Below are positions 23,330 through 32,954 of a DNA stretch of 37,208 nt, in pieces. Both the position numbers and the translations under genes were made by a program. The DNA is from Bdellovibrionales bacterium CG12_big_fil_rev_8_21_14_0_65_38_15 (GTDB lineage Bacteria > Bdellovibrionota > Bacteriovoracia > Bacteriovoracales > Bacteriovoracaceae): NCBI GenBank assembly GCA_002787775.1, contig PCUW01000004.1, positions 1 to 37,208 on the forward strand, given 5' to 3'. Below the pieces are notes generated by a model, which did not search any database, was not told where the DNA came from, and saw only the letters and a program-made list of their open reading frames with translations. Numbering within the stretch: the stretch's first letter is position 1; the number at the start of each line of letters is the position of its first letter.

Positions 23330-24340
23330 CTAAATGAGTTCAATCTCACCAATTAGCGCTCCGTTTTGCTTAAGTGCTTGAAAAATCGATATCAAATCAT
23401 CAGGGCTAGCACCGTAGGAATTCAAACTCTTGACCAAATCGTTCAAGGTTGTTTGCTTTTCCATGAAGTAAACTGATTGCCCTTTGCCTTTGCCCGACTT
23501 TTGCCCTTCACCAATTTGAATAGATAGATCGCCGTGACTAATAGCTACTGGTTTTAAAACAACCTCTCCGCCGGCCACGATAGTGCCGGATCTTTCATTA
23601 ATAACGATGCGAGCTTTTTGATCAGATACAACTTTAAAGTTCTCAATGATTGCTAATAATTCAACAATCTTTCTTTGATAATTTACAGGAACAATTAAAT
23701 CAACAGTTGTTGAATCCTTGGCAGAGGCATACTTGCCACCAAGTTCTTGATTGATTGTTTTTTCAATACGAGCAGCTGTTGTAAAGTCAGAGCGATTTAG
23801 ACTTAAGCGAATAGAATTTTTCTTATCGAAATCACTTTCAATTTCACGCTCGACAATTCCACCAGATGGAATGGTACCTGTTGTCGCAAACTTTGCGCCG
23901 TTCTTTAATCCACCAATCGAAAGGGGGCCGCTAGCAATTGCGTAAACATTGCTGTCACCCGCTTTAAGTGGAGTGACAAGTAGAGTTCCACCGGCCAAAG
24001 AAGAAGCATCCCCAACAGAAGAAACTGTAATATCAATATTTTGACCTACACGTGCAAAGGCTGGAAGTTTTGCAGTAACGATAACACTGGCAACATTCTT
24101 TGAAGCAATTTCGCGCTTAGGATTTAATCCGAGTTTATCAAACATTCTTCGAAGCGCAGTGTCGGTAATTTCACCTCCGCCGTCGCCGGTTCCATTTAAT
24201 CCAATCACAATACCGTAACCAATAATTGGATTATCCCTAACACCTTTAACGGTTACGAGATCTTTAAGGCGAGAAGAATCTGCACCAAAACAAGGAACGA
24301 TAAAGGCAGAACAAAGTACAAGTGCTGTTAAAAACTTCAT
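23330..24340 (-). CDS. flgI: Flagellar P-ring protein FlgI
   Basis: Forms the periplasmic P ring round the rod. Sec signal peptide (LVLCSAFIVPCFGA) then the family opening SRLKDLVTVKGVRDNPIIGYGIVIGLNGTGDGG; near the C terminus are IVINERSGTIVAGGEV and LNDLVKSLNSYGASPDDLISIFQALKQ, both typical. 336 residues, slightly short of the usual ~365. ATG with GAGG six bases upstream, three bases after the flgH stop. Confidence 0.97.
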   Translation of the reverse strand: MKFLTALVLCSAFIVPCFGADSSRLKDLVTVKGVRDNPIIGYGIVIGLNGTGDGGGEITDTALRRMFDKLGLNPKREIASKNVASVIVTAKLPAFARVGQNIDITVSSVGDASSLAGGTLLVTPLKAGDSNVYAIASGPLSIGGLKNGAKFATTGTIPSGGIVEREIESDFDKKNSIRLSLNRSDFTTAARIEKTINQELGGKYASAKDSTTVDLIVPVNYQRKIVELLAIIENFKVVSDQKARIVINERSGTIVAGGEVVLKPVAISHGDLSIQIGEGQKSGKGKGQSVYFMEKQTTLNDLVKSLNSYGASPDDLISIFQALKQNGALIGEIELI

Positions 24341-24343
24341 GAA

Positions 24344-25159
24344 TTACCTCAATACCGTGATTGTTTGTTCAAGGATGCTGTCAGAATTAACTGTATTGTT
24401 ATCATTCAGGTCACGACGTGGAATAAGCGCCTGAATTTCGACTAATCTTTTACGATTCTTATAAAGAACGTCTTTTCTTCCTCTTAAAAGAAGATGCTGA
24501 TCATCAATTTGTTCAATCACGACACTTGAAATTCTATCGTAGACACGATTCGTTCCAGTTACACCTTCATCAAAATTATCGTCGCCAGCACTTTTTTGTG
24601 ACGCTTGAGAAGTTTTAACCGCGTCGGTAGCTGGTGCTGCTGCATTTGGATCTTTTTTATCATTAGGATCTTTTTGAGCGGCAAGTGGCTCAGGGAAAGC
24701 TCTTTTAAGTTCAAGCGTAATTTCGTTTTTAAGTTTGTTATAAACATTAATAAGAACAATATCCCCATTGCTAATATTTTTAGTGTTAGTAAATAACTGA
24801 GTTGATTTGCCATCTGCTCCTGCCCATAAACTTCCTGAAGAGCTATTATCTCTTAAGTCGTCAGCATTAACTCGTCTTCTTCCTGCAGTTTCAGCATTAT
24901 ATTGTCTTTGAACGGCAGGCATCATTTGTGGCTGTTGAGTTGATGAAAGACCTTGGCGAGAAGTCAAAGCAGATGTTGGTGGGCGAGAGTTTGTCTGGAA
25001 CTGTGGGTTTCCACGGTACAGATCAAAATTACCTTTACTTGGCTTTACTGGAGCAGAGTAGCCATCTTCTTGGTCAAACTCGCTATACATTTGATTCATC
25101 ATGCTGGTGCAAGATTGAAGGAGTAGGCAAAGAAATAAATTTAGGACGATACTTTTCAT
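24344..25159 (-). CDS. flgH: Flagellar L-ring lipoprotein FlgH
   Basis: Outer-membrane L-ring protein. Lipoprotein signal with lipobox L-Q-S-C17. The C-terminal half has the FlgH motifs GSLWAGADGKSTQLFTNTKN, NGDIVLINVYNK and LLLRGRKDVLYKNRKRLVEIQ. A low-complexity Asp/Lys/Ala-rich insert (KDPNDKKDPNAAAPATDA) interrupts the conserved core where other FlgH proteins have a short loop, and a Gln/Pro/Ser-rich linker follows the lipid anchor. ATG overlaps the flgA stop (ATGA). Confidence 0.95.
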   Translation of the reverse strand: MKSIVLNLFLCLLLQSCTSMMNQMYSEFDQEDGYSAPVKPSKGNFDLYRGNPQFQTNSRPPTSALTSRQGLSSTQQPQMMPAVQRQYNAETAGRRRVNADDLRDNSSSGSLWAGADGKSTQLFTNTKNISNGDIVLINVYNKLKNEITLELKRAFPEPLAAQKDPNDKKDPNAAAPATDAVKTSQASQKSAGDDNFDEGVTGTNRVYDRISSVVIEQIDDQHLLLRGRKDVLYKNRKRLVEIQALIPRRDLNDNNTVNSDSILEQTITVLR

Positions 25160-26028
25160 AATTCCACCACAACACTGTTGTTATCAATAACTTTGCCCCA
25201 AAATATTTTTGAGGTTTTAGAATTTTTTAACTTAATTGTTTGATCATAGATGCCATAGCTAAGTGGCTCAGCAAAACCATTAATCGTGATTGTACCGTCT
25301 TTGATAAGAACTCTGGCTTGAGTTCCTGGACGGACAAGTTGCAATGATGAGATATGATCTTTTTGTAGAACTTCACCTGAATTAATCGTTTTTGAAAATT
25401 TAAAAAATTGAACAGGTGTTTTTGCTCGAACTAAATTTTCAGGATTAGAGGAAATAATAGTTTTAGTTATTAACAGACTTGGATCAATCGCTTTAAATGT
25501 TGGCGTTTGTGTTGAATTCGAGACAAGAGCCTTAACAGGAACGCCGACTTCAGCCTTTACCCACTCTGTGGATAGGTATTGACCAAGATTGTCGCGGATT
25601 GAAATCTTAATATTATGAAAACCAGTTGTCGGACAAGAGCGACATTCGAGTTCTAAGCGTTGATCATTTTCTAAGCCAATGAGAGAAGAGCGATTTAGTT
25701 TAGTGGCACTCATTAGCGAAGCTTCATTTGGCAACAGAGATTTGTTTTCTAATGCTTCTTGCAGAGAAACGAATTCTATAGAAGTTGGTGAAAAAGTGAT
25801 CTCTGGAAAGAGCTTTGCTAAAAGAGTTGGCTTGATGTGGCCTCGAGCATTTCGAGTAAAATTAACAAAGTTTGAAACAGACTGATCATTACAGTTTGAT
25901 TTCTTTATTAGATTAGAGAAGTCTCCATCATTGGATAAAATCAAAACCTTCGCATGAGTCGATAGAGTGCAATCGTTTGAAAACACACTAGAACTAAAAA
26001 TTAATAGAAAGGAAAAAATAAGTCGCAC
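25156..26028 (-). CDS. flgA: FlgA, periplasmic chaperone for the P ring
   Basis: Assists FlgI assembly in the periplasm. The last ~110 residues form the FlgA SAF-like domain (FSKTINSGEVLQKDHI, LVRPGTQARVLI, GFAEPLSYGIYDQTIKLKN). The start is the GTG at 26028, preceded by GAGG five bases upstream; it gives a signal peptide (RLIFSFLLIFSSSVFS) and 290 residues. The open frame reaches back to 26079 inside flgG, but that start has no support. The central part is divergent, as is normal for FlgA. Seven bases after flgG; overlaps flgH by four. Confidence 0.88.
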   Translation of the reverse strand: MRLIFSFLLIFSSSVFSNDCTLSTHAKVLILSNDGDFSNLIKKSNCNDQSVSNFVNFTRNARGHIKPTLLAKLFPEITFSPTSIEFVSLQEALENKSLLPNEASLMSATKLNRSSLIGLENDQRLELECRSCPTTGFHNIKISIRDNLGQYLSTEWVKAEVGVPVKALVSNSTQTPTFKAIDPSLLITKTIISSNPENLVRAKTPVQFFKFSKTINSGEVLQKDHISSLQLVRPGTQARVLIKDGTITINGFAEPLSYGIYDQTIKLKNSKTSKIFWGKVIDNNSVVVEL

Positions 26029-26035
26029 TAATACC

Positions 26036-26887
26036 TCAGCGAATATTGTTAACAGTTTGAAGCATTTGGTCAGCCACACCCATGACTTTTGAGTTCATTT
26101 CATAAGCTCGTTGGGCACGTATAAGTTCAGTCATTTCAGTCATAATGCTGACGTTACTGGCTTCTAAAGCACCTTGCATGATGACTCCTGCATTGCTTTC
26201 GCCGGCAACTTGTTGGATCGGTTGACCAGAGCTTTGAGATTGACCGTAAAGATTTGCACCCATCGCTCTAAGACCAACAGGGTTAATGAAAGTAAATACT
26301 GGAATTTGACCAACATTGATTGGCTCAACTTGATTTTGAATAAACGCTTCAACCACACCAGATTCTGAGATTGTAAGAGAGACAGTGGCAGGAGGTAGAG
26401 TAATACCTGGTAGAACTTTATATCCATTTTTTGAAACTAACGTTCCCGTACTGTCTACATTAAAAGCGCCATCGCGAGTGTAGCGAATTTGGCCATTTGG
26501 TAGTTCAATTCCAAAAAATCCATCACCATTAACCATAAGGTCGTATGGATTTTTGGTCATTTGTGGATCGCCTTGAGTTAGCTCTTTTCTAACTGCAACG
26601 ATTCTTGAACCGCTACCAACTTGAAGTCCAACATTATATCTGCTGTCATCACTTGAGCGAGCACCGGCCTCGATAACAGTTTCATAAAGTAAGTCTTCAG
26701 ATTCAGCACGTTGTTTTTTATAGCCAACTGTATTTACGTTGGCGATATTGTGAGAAATTGTGTTTACATGCACTTCTTGCGCCGCCATGCCGGAAGCTGC
26801 TGTATTAAGCGCCTTTAACATTGCAAAAGCATTTGGTGCAATGAGAAGAAATAGACTTGATGTCATAACAATCTTAATTTTTTTCAT
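26036..26887 (-). CDS. flgG: Distal rod protein FlgG with N-terminal signal-peptide-like extension
   Basis: Distal rod subunit. After residue 22 it matches FlgG from its normal first residue: MLKALNTAASGMAAQ, then SHNIANVNTVGYKKQRAE; the C terminus (EMTELIRAQRAYEMNSKVMG, VADQMLQTVNNIR) is intact. Ahead of that lies a 22-residue extension of Sec-signal character: KKIK, a hydrophobic core (IVMTSSLFLLIAP) and N-A-F-A. Rod proteins are normally exported by the flagellar type III apparatus without such a signal. The ATG at 26887 immediately follows the flgF stop, and the internal ATG (26821) has no ribosome-binding site, favouring the long form. FlgG identity is certain; whether the extension is used needs testing. 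Confidence 0.93.
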   Translation of the reverse strand: MKKIKIVMTSSLFLLIAPNAFAMLKALNTAASGMAAQEVHVNTISHNIANVNTVGYKKQRAESEDLLYETVIEAGARSSDDSRYNVGLQVGSGSRIVAVRKELTQGDPQMTKNPYDLMVNGDGFFGIELPNGQIRYTRDGAFNVDSTGTLVSKNGYKVLPGITLPPATVSLTISESGVVEAFIQNQVEPINVGQIPVFTFINPVGLRAMGANLYGQSQSSGQPIQQVAGESNAGVIMQGALEASNVSIMTEMTELIRAQRAYEMNSKVMGVADQMLQTVNNIR

Positions 26888-27703
26888 TTAAAACTTCCCA
26901 ATTTCATTTACACCACGAGATGAAATATCGTCGTAGGCCTTGATTGCTTTTTGTATACTTTCAAAATGGCGATGCGCCTTAATTAACTCAGACATTTCAG
27001 CAACAGTATTAACATTTGATTGTTCAACAAAACCTTGATTAACAGAGGTTTTAGTTGTTTCAGCTAATCTATTGTCTGGATGTGGGTTGATATATAAAGA
27101 GTGGCCCTCTTTTCTAAGGGCATGAATATCTTTAAATTCCGCAACTGATATGACAGAAAGAGGAGCTCCGTCGATAAAGACTTGCCCACCAAGATTGATT
27201 GATAAATTCTTGGCACCCGTTAACGGCAATTGAATGGAGCGATCTTCTGCTGAAGCGGCTGGAGATCCTTCAGGCTTTGATAGTATTTTATAACCTTGAT
27301 CAGTCACAAGAAAACCTTGTGCATCAAGCCCAAGTGTTCCTCTTCGTGTATATCGAATCCCGCCAGGAGCTAAGACTTCGATGAAACCGGGTCCATTAAG
27401 ACCAAGATCTAAAGGATTGCCAGTTGAAGCTAATTGGCCTTGTTCGAAATCAGTATAAGAACCATCAACACGAACCATCGCGTTTTCAGAACCATAGCTT
27501 CTATAAAAATCTTCAGGAGCCCATTCTTTATTCGGTAAATCTATATCCTGATGCCCTTTATCAAGCGCAGTTATATATTCACGAAACGTCACACCATCCT
27601 TCTTGAAGCCCGCAGTATTAGCGTTAGCCACATTATTGGCGATCGTATCGACTTTCTTTTGCTGGGCAATGGCACCAGAAACTGGAACCCAAAGGTTTTT
27701 CAA
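26888..27703 (-). CDS. flgF: Proximal rod protein FlgF
   Basis: Rod subunit of the flg operon, 271 residues. The N terminus is VDTIANNVANANTAGFKKDG, the rod/hook motif, and the C terminus is EMSELIKAHRHFESIQKAIKAYDDI. Its conserved RYTRRGTLGLDAQGFLVTDQGY matches the FlgF/FlgG beta domain, and no signal extension is present, in contrast to FlgG. Begins with TTG (27703), fixed by a strong AGGAGGG seven bases upstream. First gene of the minus-strand flg operon; the 230 bases to xseB must contain both divergent promoters, but I find no convincing sigma54 or sigma28 element there. Confidence 0.93.
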   Translation of the reverse strand: MKNLWVPVSGAIAQQKKVDTIANNVANANTAGFKKDGVTFREYITALDKGHQDIDLPNKEWAPEDFYRSYGSENAMVRVDGSYTDFEQGQLASTGNPLDLGLNGPGFIEVLAPGGIRYTRRGTLGLDAQGFLVTDQGYKILSKPEGSPAASAEDRSIQLPLTGAKNLSINLGGQVFIDGAPLSVISVAEFKDIHALRKEGHSLYINPHPDNRLAETTKTSVNQGFVEQSNVNTVAEMSELIKAHRHFESIQKAIKAYDDISSRGVNEIGKF

Positions 27704-27933
27704 CTTTTCACCCTCCTGGTGAATGCGCGAACCATCCTGGTCCTATGCACATCAACATCATACCAATTAGGGAGACAATTCTTCCACTGCGGCAAATTTC
27801 TCCCGCTAATAAGTATATGCAAGAACGCGACTTATTAAGTATAACTAATTAAAATTGCAACGATGGTTCAAAAGAGTAACGCTCAAGTATAGTCAAACAG
27901 ATGACACCTAGCACCTGAATTTAGAAGGACATC

Positions 27934-28164
27934 ATGATGGCAAAGAAAATTGATGACAAAAAAGAGATCACTTTTGAAGAAGATCTCAAAAAATTAGAAA
28001 ACCTAGTTTCCAAATTAGAGTCCGGTGAATTGCCACTTGAGCAAAGTTTAGAGCTGTTTGAAGAAGGCGTAAGCTTATATAAAAATTGCAAAAAAAGAAT
28101 GGGAGCGATTGAGGTAAAGATCTCAAAGTTAACAGATTCACTCAAAGAAGAGGCAATTGATTAG
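27934..28164 (+). CDS. xseB: Exodeoxyribonuclease VII small subunit
   Basis: Small subunit of ExoVII, which degrades single-stranded DNA. The 76-residue protein is all helical with the family signature [20 protein letters not shown], then [28 protein letters not shown] precedes the ATG. xseA is not in the window. The stop shares one base with the next gene's GTG, so a repair-related gene is coupled to envelope genes. Confidence 0.95.
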
Positions 28165-28907
28165 TGCTAATTTTAAAAAGAATAATCTATTTCATTTTAT
28201 TATTCACTTTGGCCGTTGCTTGTAGTTTTGTCAGTCAAGAAACAATCAAAGATAAAAACTCTGCCATGTCAGTAGGTTCAATCTTAAATAAAAAAAATAG
28301 TAAAACAACGTTAGAACTTGAAGATTCGACAGCAAGTAAAGAACTAGGTCCTTTGCCAAAGGATGGCGACAGTGATGTCGCTAAAATTAAAAATAATGAG
28401 CCCGCAATTGGATTATTAATTGTCGATGATGAACAAGTTATATCAAACGCACTATCTAAATCTCGATTGTTAAATAAAAATGGAATTAAACCAAGAATTT
28501 ATGCCGGCGTTGGATTTGGTGCAGTTATAGCTACCGCATTAGCTTTTAATATGAGTGCTGACGAAATTGAGTGGGAACTGTTTGCGCTCGAAAGAAAAGG
28601 CGTGACTGATAGAAACGAAAAAGTAATGCAGTTATTAAAAAAGTTCTGGGAAAAAGACTTAAGCCAATCATTTCACGTACTGATCATGCCAAGTCAAAAA
28701 GGAATATGGGTTTCAAGAGGATCGGTAAGAGATTTTATAAATTTTCACTTAGACAGTTCTGGTAAAAGAAAATGGCCAACGAGTGAAATAAAAAACAAAA
28801 TAGGTGCAGATATTGTAATTGAAATTAATCCTGCTAAGCCTGCTTTAGAAATAGTAAGCCTCAAAGAAAGTATTCAAAATTGGAAAAATCAAGGTCTTAA
28901 ACAATGA
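28164..28907 (+). CDS. Lipoprotein with degenerate patatin-like domain
   Basis: Predicted lipoprotein: hydrophobic signal segment (residues 7-19) then A-V-A-C20, an acceptable though not ideal lipobox. After a polar linker to ~75, the chain resembles the start of a patatin domain: [12 protein letters not shown] where patatins have the GGGxRG oxyanion loop, a helix, then [28 protein letters not shown], which lines up with the nucleophile elbow GxSxGA and its helix. The nucleophile position is glycine (G117), the glycine-rich loop is gone, and no DG[AG] aspartate is seen, so it is presumably not a lipase. GTG start sharing a base with xseB; its stop overlaps the PBP1A ATG (ATGA). Possibly a regulator or partner of PBP1A (inference). 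Confidence 0.6.
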
Positions 28908-31651
28908 TGATGAGAGATAATCCTTTTTTAAAAGTCATTTACGCATTTGTAGGTCTTGGGCTACTTGGAGCTGTTATAACTGTTATAGTTATTATTAGCT
29001 TTTCATTCTCCCTTCCAAAAATCACATCATTAAATGATTATAGACCACCTATTCCATCAAAAATTTTAGCCAAAGATGGAACAATTTTAGCAAATATAGG
29101 TATTGAAGATCGTGTTGTGGCCGAAATTGATGAAATTCCGTCACGAATTATTGGTGCCTTTTTGTCAGCGGAAGATGACAAATTTTATGAACATAAAGGG
29201 GTTGATTATCTTGGTGTCATTCGTGCCATGATCGCCAACATTAAGGCAGGAAGAGTTGTCCAAGGTGGATCCACCATTACACAACAGGTTGCAAAGTCAC
29301 TTTTATTAACAAGTGAGCGATCGATTTCAAGAAAGATAAAAGATTTTTTACTAGCCTTAAGAATAGAGAAGCACTTAGCAAAGGACGAGATACTTTATTT
29401 GTATTTAAATCAAGTCTATTTGGGCGGCGGCTACTATGGAGTAAAGGCAGCGTTTAAGGGTTACTTTAATAAAGATCTTGGCGAAGCGACTGTCGCTGAA
29501 AGTGCCATGGTTGCAGGCTTACTTGTGGCCCCTGGAAGATACTCGCCTTATATGTCTACTCAAGCGGCAACAAGAAGACAGCATTATGTTTTAGGTCGTA
29601 TGTTTGAAACAGGCAAGATTACAGAAGAAGAATATAAAGCCGCATTAGATGAAAAAATTAAATTTAGAATTCGAAAACTTTCAGGCTTTAAGGCCGGATT
29701 TTTTACTGATTGGGTAAGACAAAGAGTTGTCGAAGCTGTGGGAGAGGAGAACTTTCTCTCCAATGGTTTTGTGGTGGAAACAACTCTCGACTGGAGTTTG
29801 CAAGAAATTGCTGAAAAAGAAATTGTCGAGGGTGCAAGAGAAATTGATAAACGCCAAGGTTTTAAAGGACCGCTTAAAAACTTACCAGAAGATCAATGGA
29901 ATGAGTTTTTCCAAAAGAAACGTATTGATATTTATGCTGACACGTCAGAGTACTTTACCATCGATGACGAATTAAATCGTGTCTACGAATATAAAATTGA
30001 TGAAACTATTTGGGATCGAATCAATGAATATGAAAAAGAATTCAAGACGAACTCGCCAACAAAGAGAATACATGCAGGATTTGTTGAAGATGATGCGTTA
30101 GTAGATCTTTTGAAAAGAAACTCCATTCATGAGGCAATCGTAACTGATACTGATGATTTGGCCCGATTGGTTTATGTCAAAGTTGCTGGCGTTGCTGGAA
30201 TTATACCTTATGAAATGTTTCGCTGGGCGCACGAAAGGGTTATTTCTCCTGATCGTGTTTTCTATCCCTATGTTACAAAGCCATCCACTATTTTGAAGCG
30301 TGGAGATGTTGTTCAAGTTAGGATTTTTTCAAATAAAACCAACTTGAGATCAAGGGTTACAGACGATTTTAAAAAATATCTTGATAAACTTAAAGACGAT
30401 AAGAAAGTTATTAATAATCAAAAATATATTTTATGCAGCCTTGAGCAAGAGCCAGATGCACAAGCCGCCCTTGTTTCACTTAATCCCTATTCTGGTGAAA
30501 TTATTTCACTTGTAGGTGGTACTAATTTTAATAAATCCCAATTTAATAGAGCACTTCAAGCCTTGAGACAGCCAGGTTCATCGTTTAAGCCGATTCTTTA
30601 CGCTGCTGCGATAGAAAATGGCTTCACTCCGTCTACTCTTGTTATCGATTCACCGGAAGCCCTTGGTGGAGTTGAGGGTCTTAACTGGAAGCCTCGAAAT
30701 TACGATGGAGAATTTAAAGGCCCAATGACTCTTAGAAGAGCACTTGAAGTTAGTCGAAATGTTCCAACAATTAAAATCGCTCAAGATCTTGGGGTTGATA
30801 AGGTTCACGATTTTTCTAAGCGAATTGGTCTTGATGTTGAAATGCCTAAAGACTTATCACTTTCTCTGGGATCTTTTGGTGTCAATTTACTTAATCTCAC
30901 CGCTACTTATGGAATATTTCCAAACGGTGGCAAAAAACTAAAACCGAAAGCGATCTTGAGCATCACTGATCGTGATGGAAAACGTTATTTTCTTGAAGAC
31001 ATGGATGGTGCACTAGATGGACAAGCTGAACCTGATGTTGCTGAAGAGCCAACACAGACAGCGGCAACTCCAAACGGCGTGGAAGAGGGTTTAGAAGAAG
31101 TTGCGCACGAAAAAGTGATTAATCCATTTTTAGCAGGGCTTAGTGAGAATCAAGTTTATGATCCAAGACTTTCTTACGTTATGACTAATCTTTTACGTGG
31201 CGTTGTTTTATACGGTACAGGACAAGGTGCTAAAGAGGTTAGTACGTTCTTGGGTGGAAAAACTGGAACTACAAATAACTATGTTGACGCTTGGTTCATG
31301 GGCTTTAGTAGTAATCTAGTGACTGGTGTATGGACTGGTTTTGATAACAATGAAACCTTGGGCTTTGGGGAGACAGGTGCAAAATCAGCACTGCCAATTT
31401 GGAAAGAATTCATGCGCGCAGGCCTTAAGCGTTATGGTGAAAATGATTTTAGAGTACCATCGGGAATTGTGAATGTTGTGATCGATCGTGAAAATGGACG
31501 ATTGATTCGATCGGGTAGTCCTGGAGCATTTACTGAATCATTTGCTGAGGGAACTGAGCCAGGTTCAGTTGAAGAGCAAAAGAATGATGTTGTTGTACCC
31601 GATACAAGTGGTCCAATATTTGAAGAAGACGAATACTTCAATAATCAATAA
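28904..31651 (+). CDS. mrcA: Bifunctional class A penicillin-binding protein (PBP1A)
   Basis: Peptidoglycan glycosyltransferase and transpeptidase. One membrane helix at ~10-35, then the GT51 domain with catalytic E90 in S-A-E-D-D-K-F-Y and G-G-S-T-I-T-Q at 121-127; the transpeptidase domain has S559-S-F-K562 (acyl-enzyme serine S559), SRN as the second motif, and K786-T-G-T. An OB-like insert between the two domains (residues ~330-470) matches PBP1A rather than PBP1B. 915 residues, a little longer than typical, partly from an acidic insert at ~705-740 just before the KTG segment and an acidic tail. Overlaps the lipoprotein gene by four bases. Confidence 0.95.
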
Positions 31652-31710
31652 AGCTTAATTAAAAAAAAAGAGTACCGATAAGCCTATGTCTCGATCCAAA
31701 TGGAGGGAGC

Positions 31711-32655
31711 GTGGGCACGGTGCTTGATCATCAGAAAATGCAGAAAAAAGTAGTGCAGATTGCAATAGCAATCTCATTATTCATGCACGTTTTTGTGATG
31801 GTCGTTAAATGGCAGCCTGAGATAGAAAACTCTCTACGTCGAATCAATGAAAAGGTTACTAAAATCAGATTAGTTGAACCTAAAAAAGAAGAAATCGTAG
31901 CTGAAAAACAAAAAGCTCTTCAAAAGAAAATGAATCTTCCAAGACAAATTGTGACATCTGAAAAATCTGAGCTAGATTTAGCGCCTGTTCCAACTCGTTT
32001 TCTAAGTGAGAAAACTCAAGTTGCCGATCGCCAAACAACCGCTAAAAAAATAGGCGCATTCAAAGAAGCCGGTAAAGGCCAAAAAGTTGGAAGCGAAACT
32101 CTTCAAAAGAAAGTAGCGAAAGCGACAAAAAAAGCCAAAAAAGCAAAAGTCTCGTTAAGTGCACTAGGCCAAGTTAAAGTCCCTGATTCTGTTGCACCAA
32201 AAATGGAAGAAAGAGAACTTGCTAGTCTCGGTCTTGAAAATGGCAGAGAGGGTGTTGCAGGCTTTGCTAGAAATAACGACTACGTACAAGATATCCCACT
32301 GGGTGATATGACGAAGCTTAATACTACTGAATACAAGTACTATGGCTTTTATCATCGCATTAAACAAAGACTTGAGCAGCACTGGGGCAGAACGCTTCAG
32401 GAGAAAGCTCAAACGATTGCTAAGCGTGGTGGTAGAGTGCCTGCCAGTTCAGATAAAGTGACAGCACTTTCAATCACGATTGATCAGATGGGAAAAATTG
32501 TAGATATCGAACTTAAGTCTTCAAGCGGAGTAACTGAGTTTGATGAAGCTGCTATTGATTCATTTAATAAAGCTGGACCATTTCCTAATCCACCAAAAGG
32601 CATGATTGTTAATGGTCGTGCAAAAATTGAGTGGGGATTCGTCGTTAAGTCTTAG
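31711..32655 (+). CDS. TonB C-terminal domain protein (TonB/TolA-like)
   Basis: Inner-membrane anchor at ~12-33 (VVQIAIAISLFMHVFVMVV), long basic linker (~40-150, including KKVAKATKKAKKAKV), and a C-terminal TonB-like domain at ~215-312 with YKYYGFYHRIKQRLEQHWG, VTALSITIDQMGKIVDIEL and FDEAAIDSFNKAGPFPNPP. Such proteins span the periplasm to pass proton-motive energy to outer-membrane partners, or belong to TolA/gliding systems. No ExbB/ExbD or TolQR gene is adjacent. GTG start at 31711 with GGAGGGA upstream. 59 bases after PBP1A; its stop overlaps the convergent small gene. The exact system cannot be named. Confidence 0.8.
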   Translation: MGTVLDHQKMQKKVVQIAIAISLFMHVFVMVVKWQPEIENSLRRINEKVTKIRLVEPKKEEIVAEKQKALQKKMNLPRQIVTSEKSELDLAPVPTRFLSEKTQVADRQTTAKKIGAFKEAGKGQKVGSETLQKKVAKATKKAKKAKVSLSALGQVKVPDSVAPKMEERELASLGLENGREGVAGFARNNDYVQDIPLGDMTKLNTTEYKYYGFYHRIKQRLEQHWGRTLQEKAQTIAKRGGRVPASSDKVTALSITIDQMGKIVDIELKSSSGVTEFDEAAIDSFNKAGPFPNPPKGMIVNGRAKIEWGFVVKS

Positions 32656-32954
32656 TGCTTACTATTGTCGCCGCGAAGAAGCTCTTTTAAACGCCCGATG
32701 CCTTCCATCATAACGTAATCGCTCCAAATACTATCTAACTCACGTACAGTTTCTACCAGACTAATAGCTGCCTGATCACGTGAAATATTTTCTGATTCAG
32801 CAAGCTGTGCAATCGCAGCTGAGATAGCTTTTACAGCTGGAGTCTGACAGATGCGTGCAAGTCTTTCTTCATATGAATTATCAATCTTGCGTTCTTTGGA
32901 TTTAATAATCGCAGTATTGAGAAGTTGAACATTTTCTTGGTTGTCGCTGAACAT
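32652..32954 (-). CDS. Hypothetical small helical protein
   Basis: Not recognised. 100 residues, predicted all helical and soluble; AVKAISAAIAQLAESENISRDQAAISLVETVRELD is the most regular part and resembles a small helical bundle. ATG with AAGGGAA nine bases upstream. It is a lone minus-strand gene, its TAA overlapping the TAG of the TonB-like gene. The 274 bases upstream to gcvH are very AT-rich and carry the gcvH terminator; I see no clear promoter. Confidence 0.7.
   Translation of the reverse strand: MFSDNQENVQLLNTAIIKSKERKIDNSYEERLARICQTPAVKAISAAIAQLAESENISRDQAAISLVETVRELDSIWSDYVMMEGIGRLKELLRGDNSKH

Noticed and set aside
27704..27933. Sigma54 or sigma28 promoter for the flg operon
   Set aside because: Searched both strands for GG-N10-GC and GCCGATAA patterns; only isolated TATACT-like hexamers without matching -35 boxes.
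31652..31710. Terminator after PBP1A
   Set aside because: There is an A-run but no stem-loop, so the TonB-like gene may be co-transcribed.
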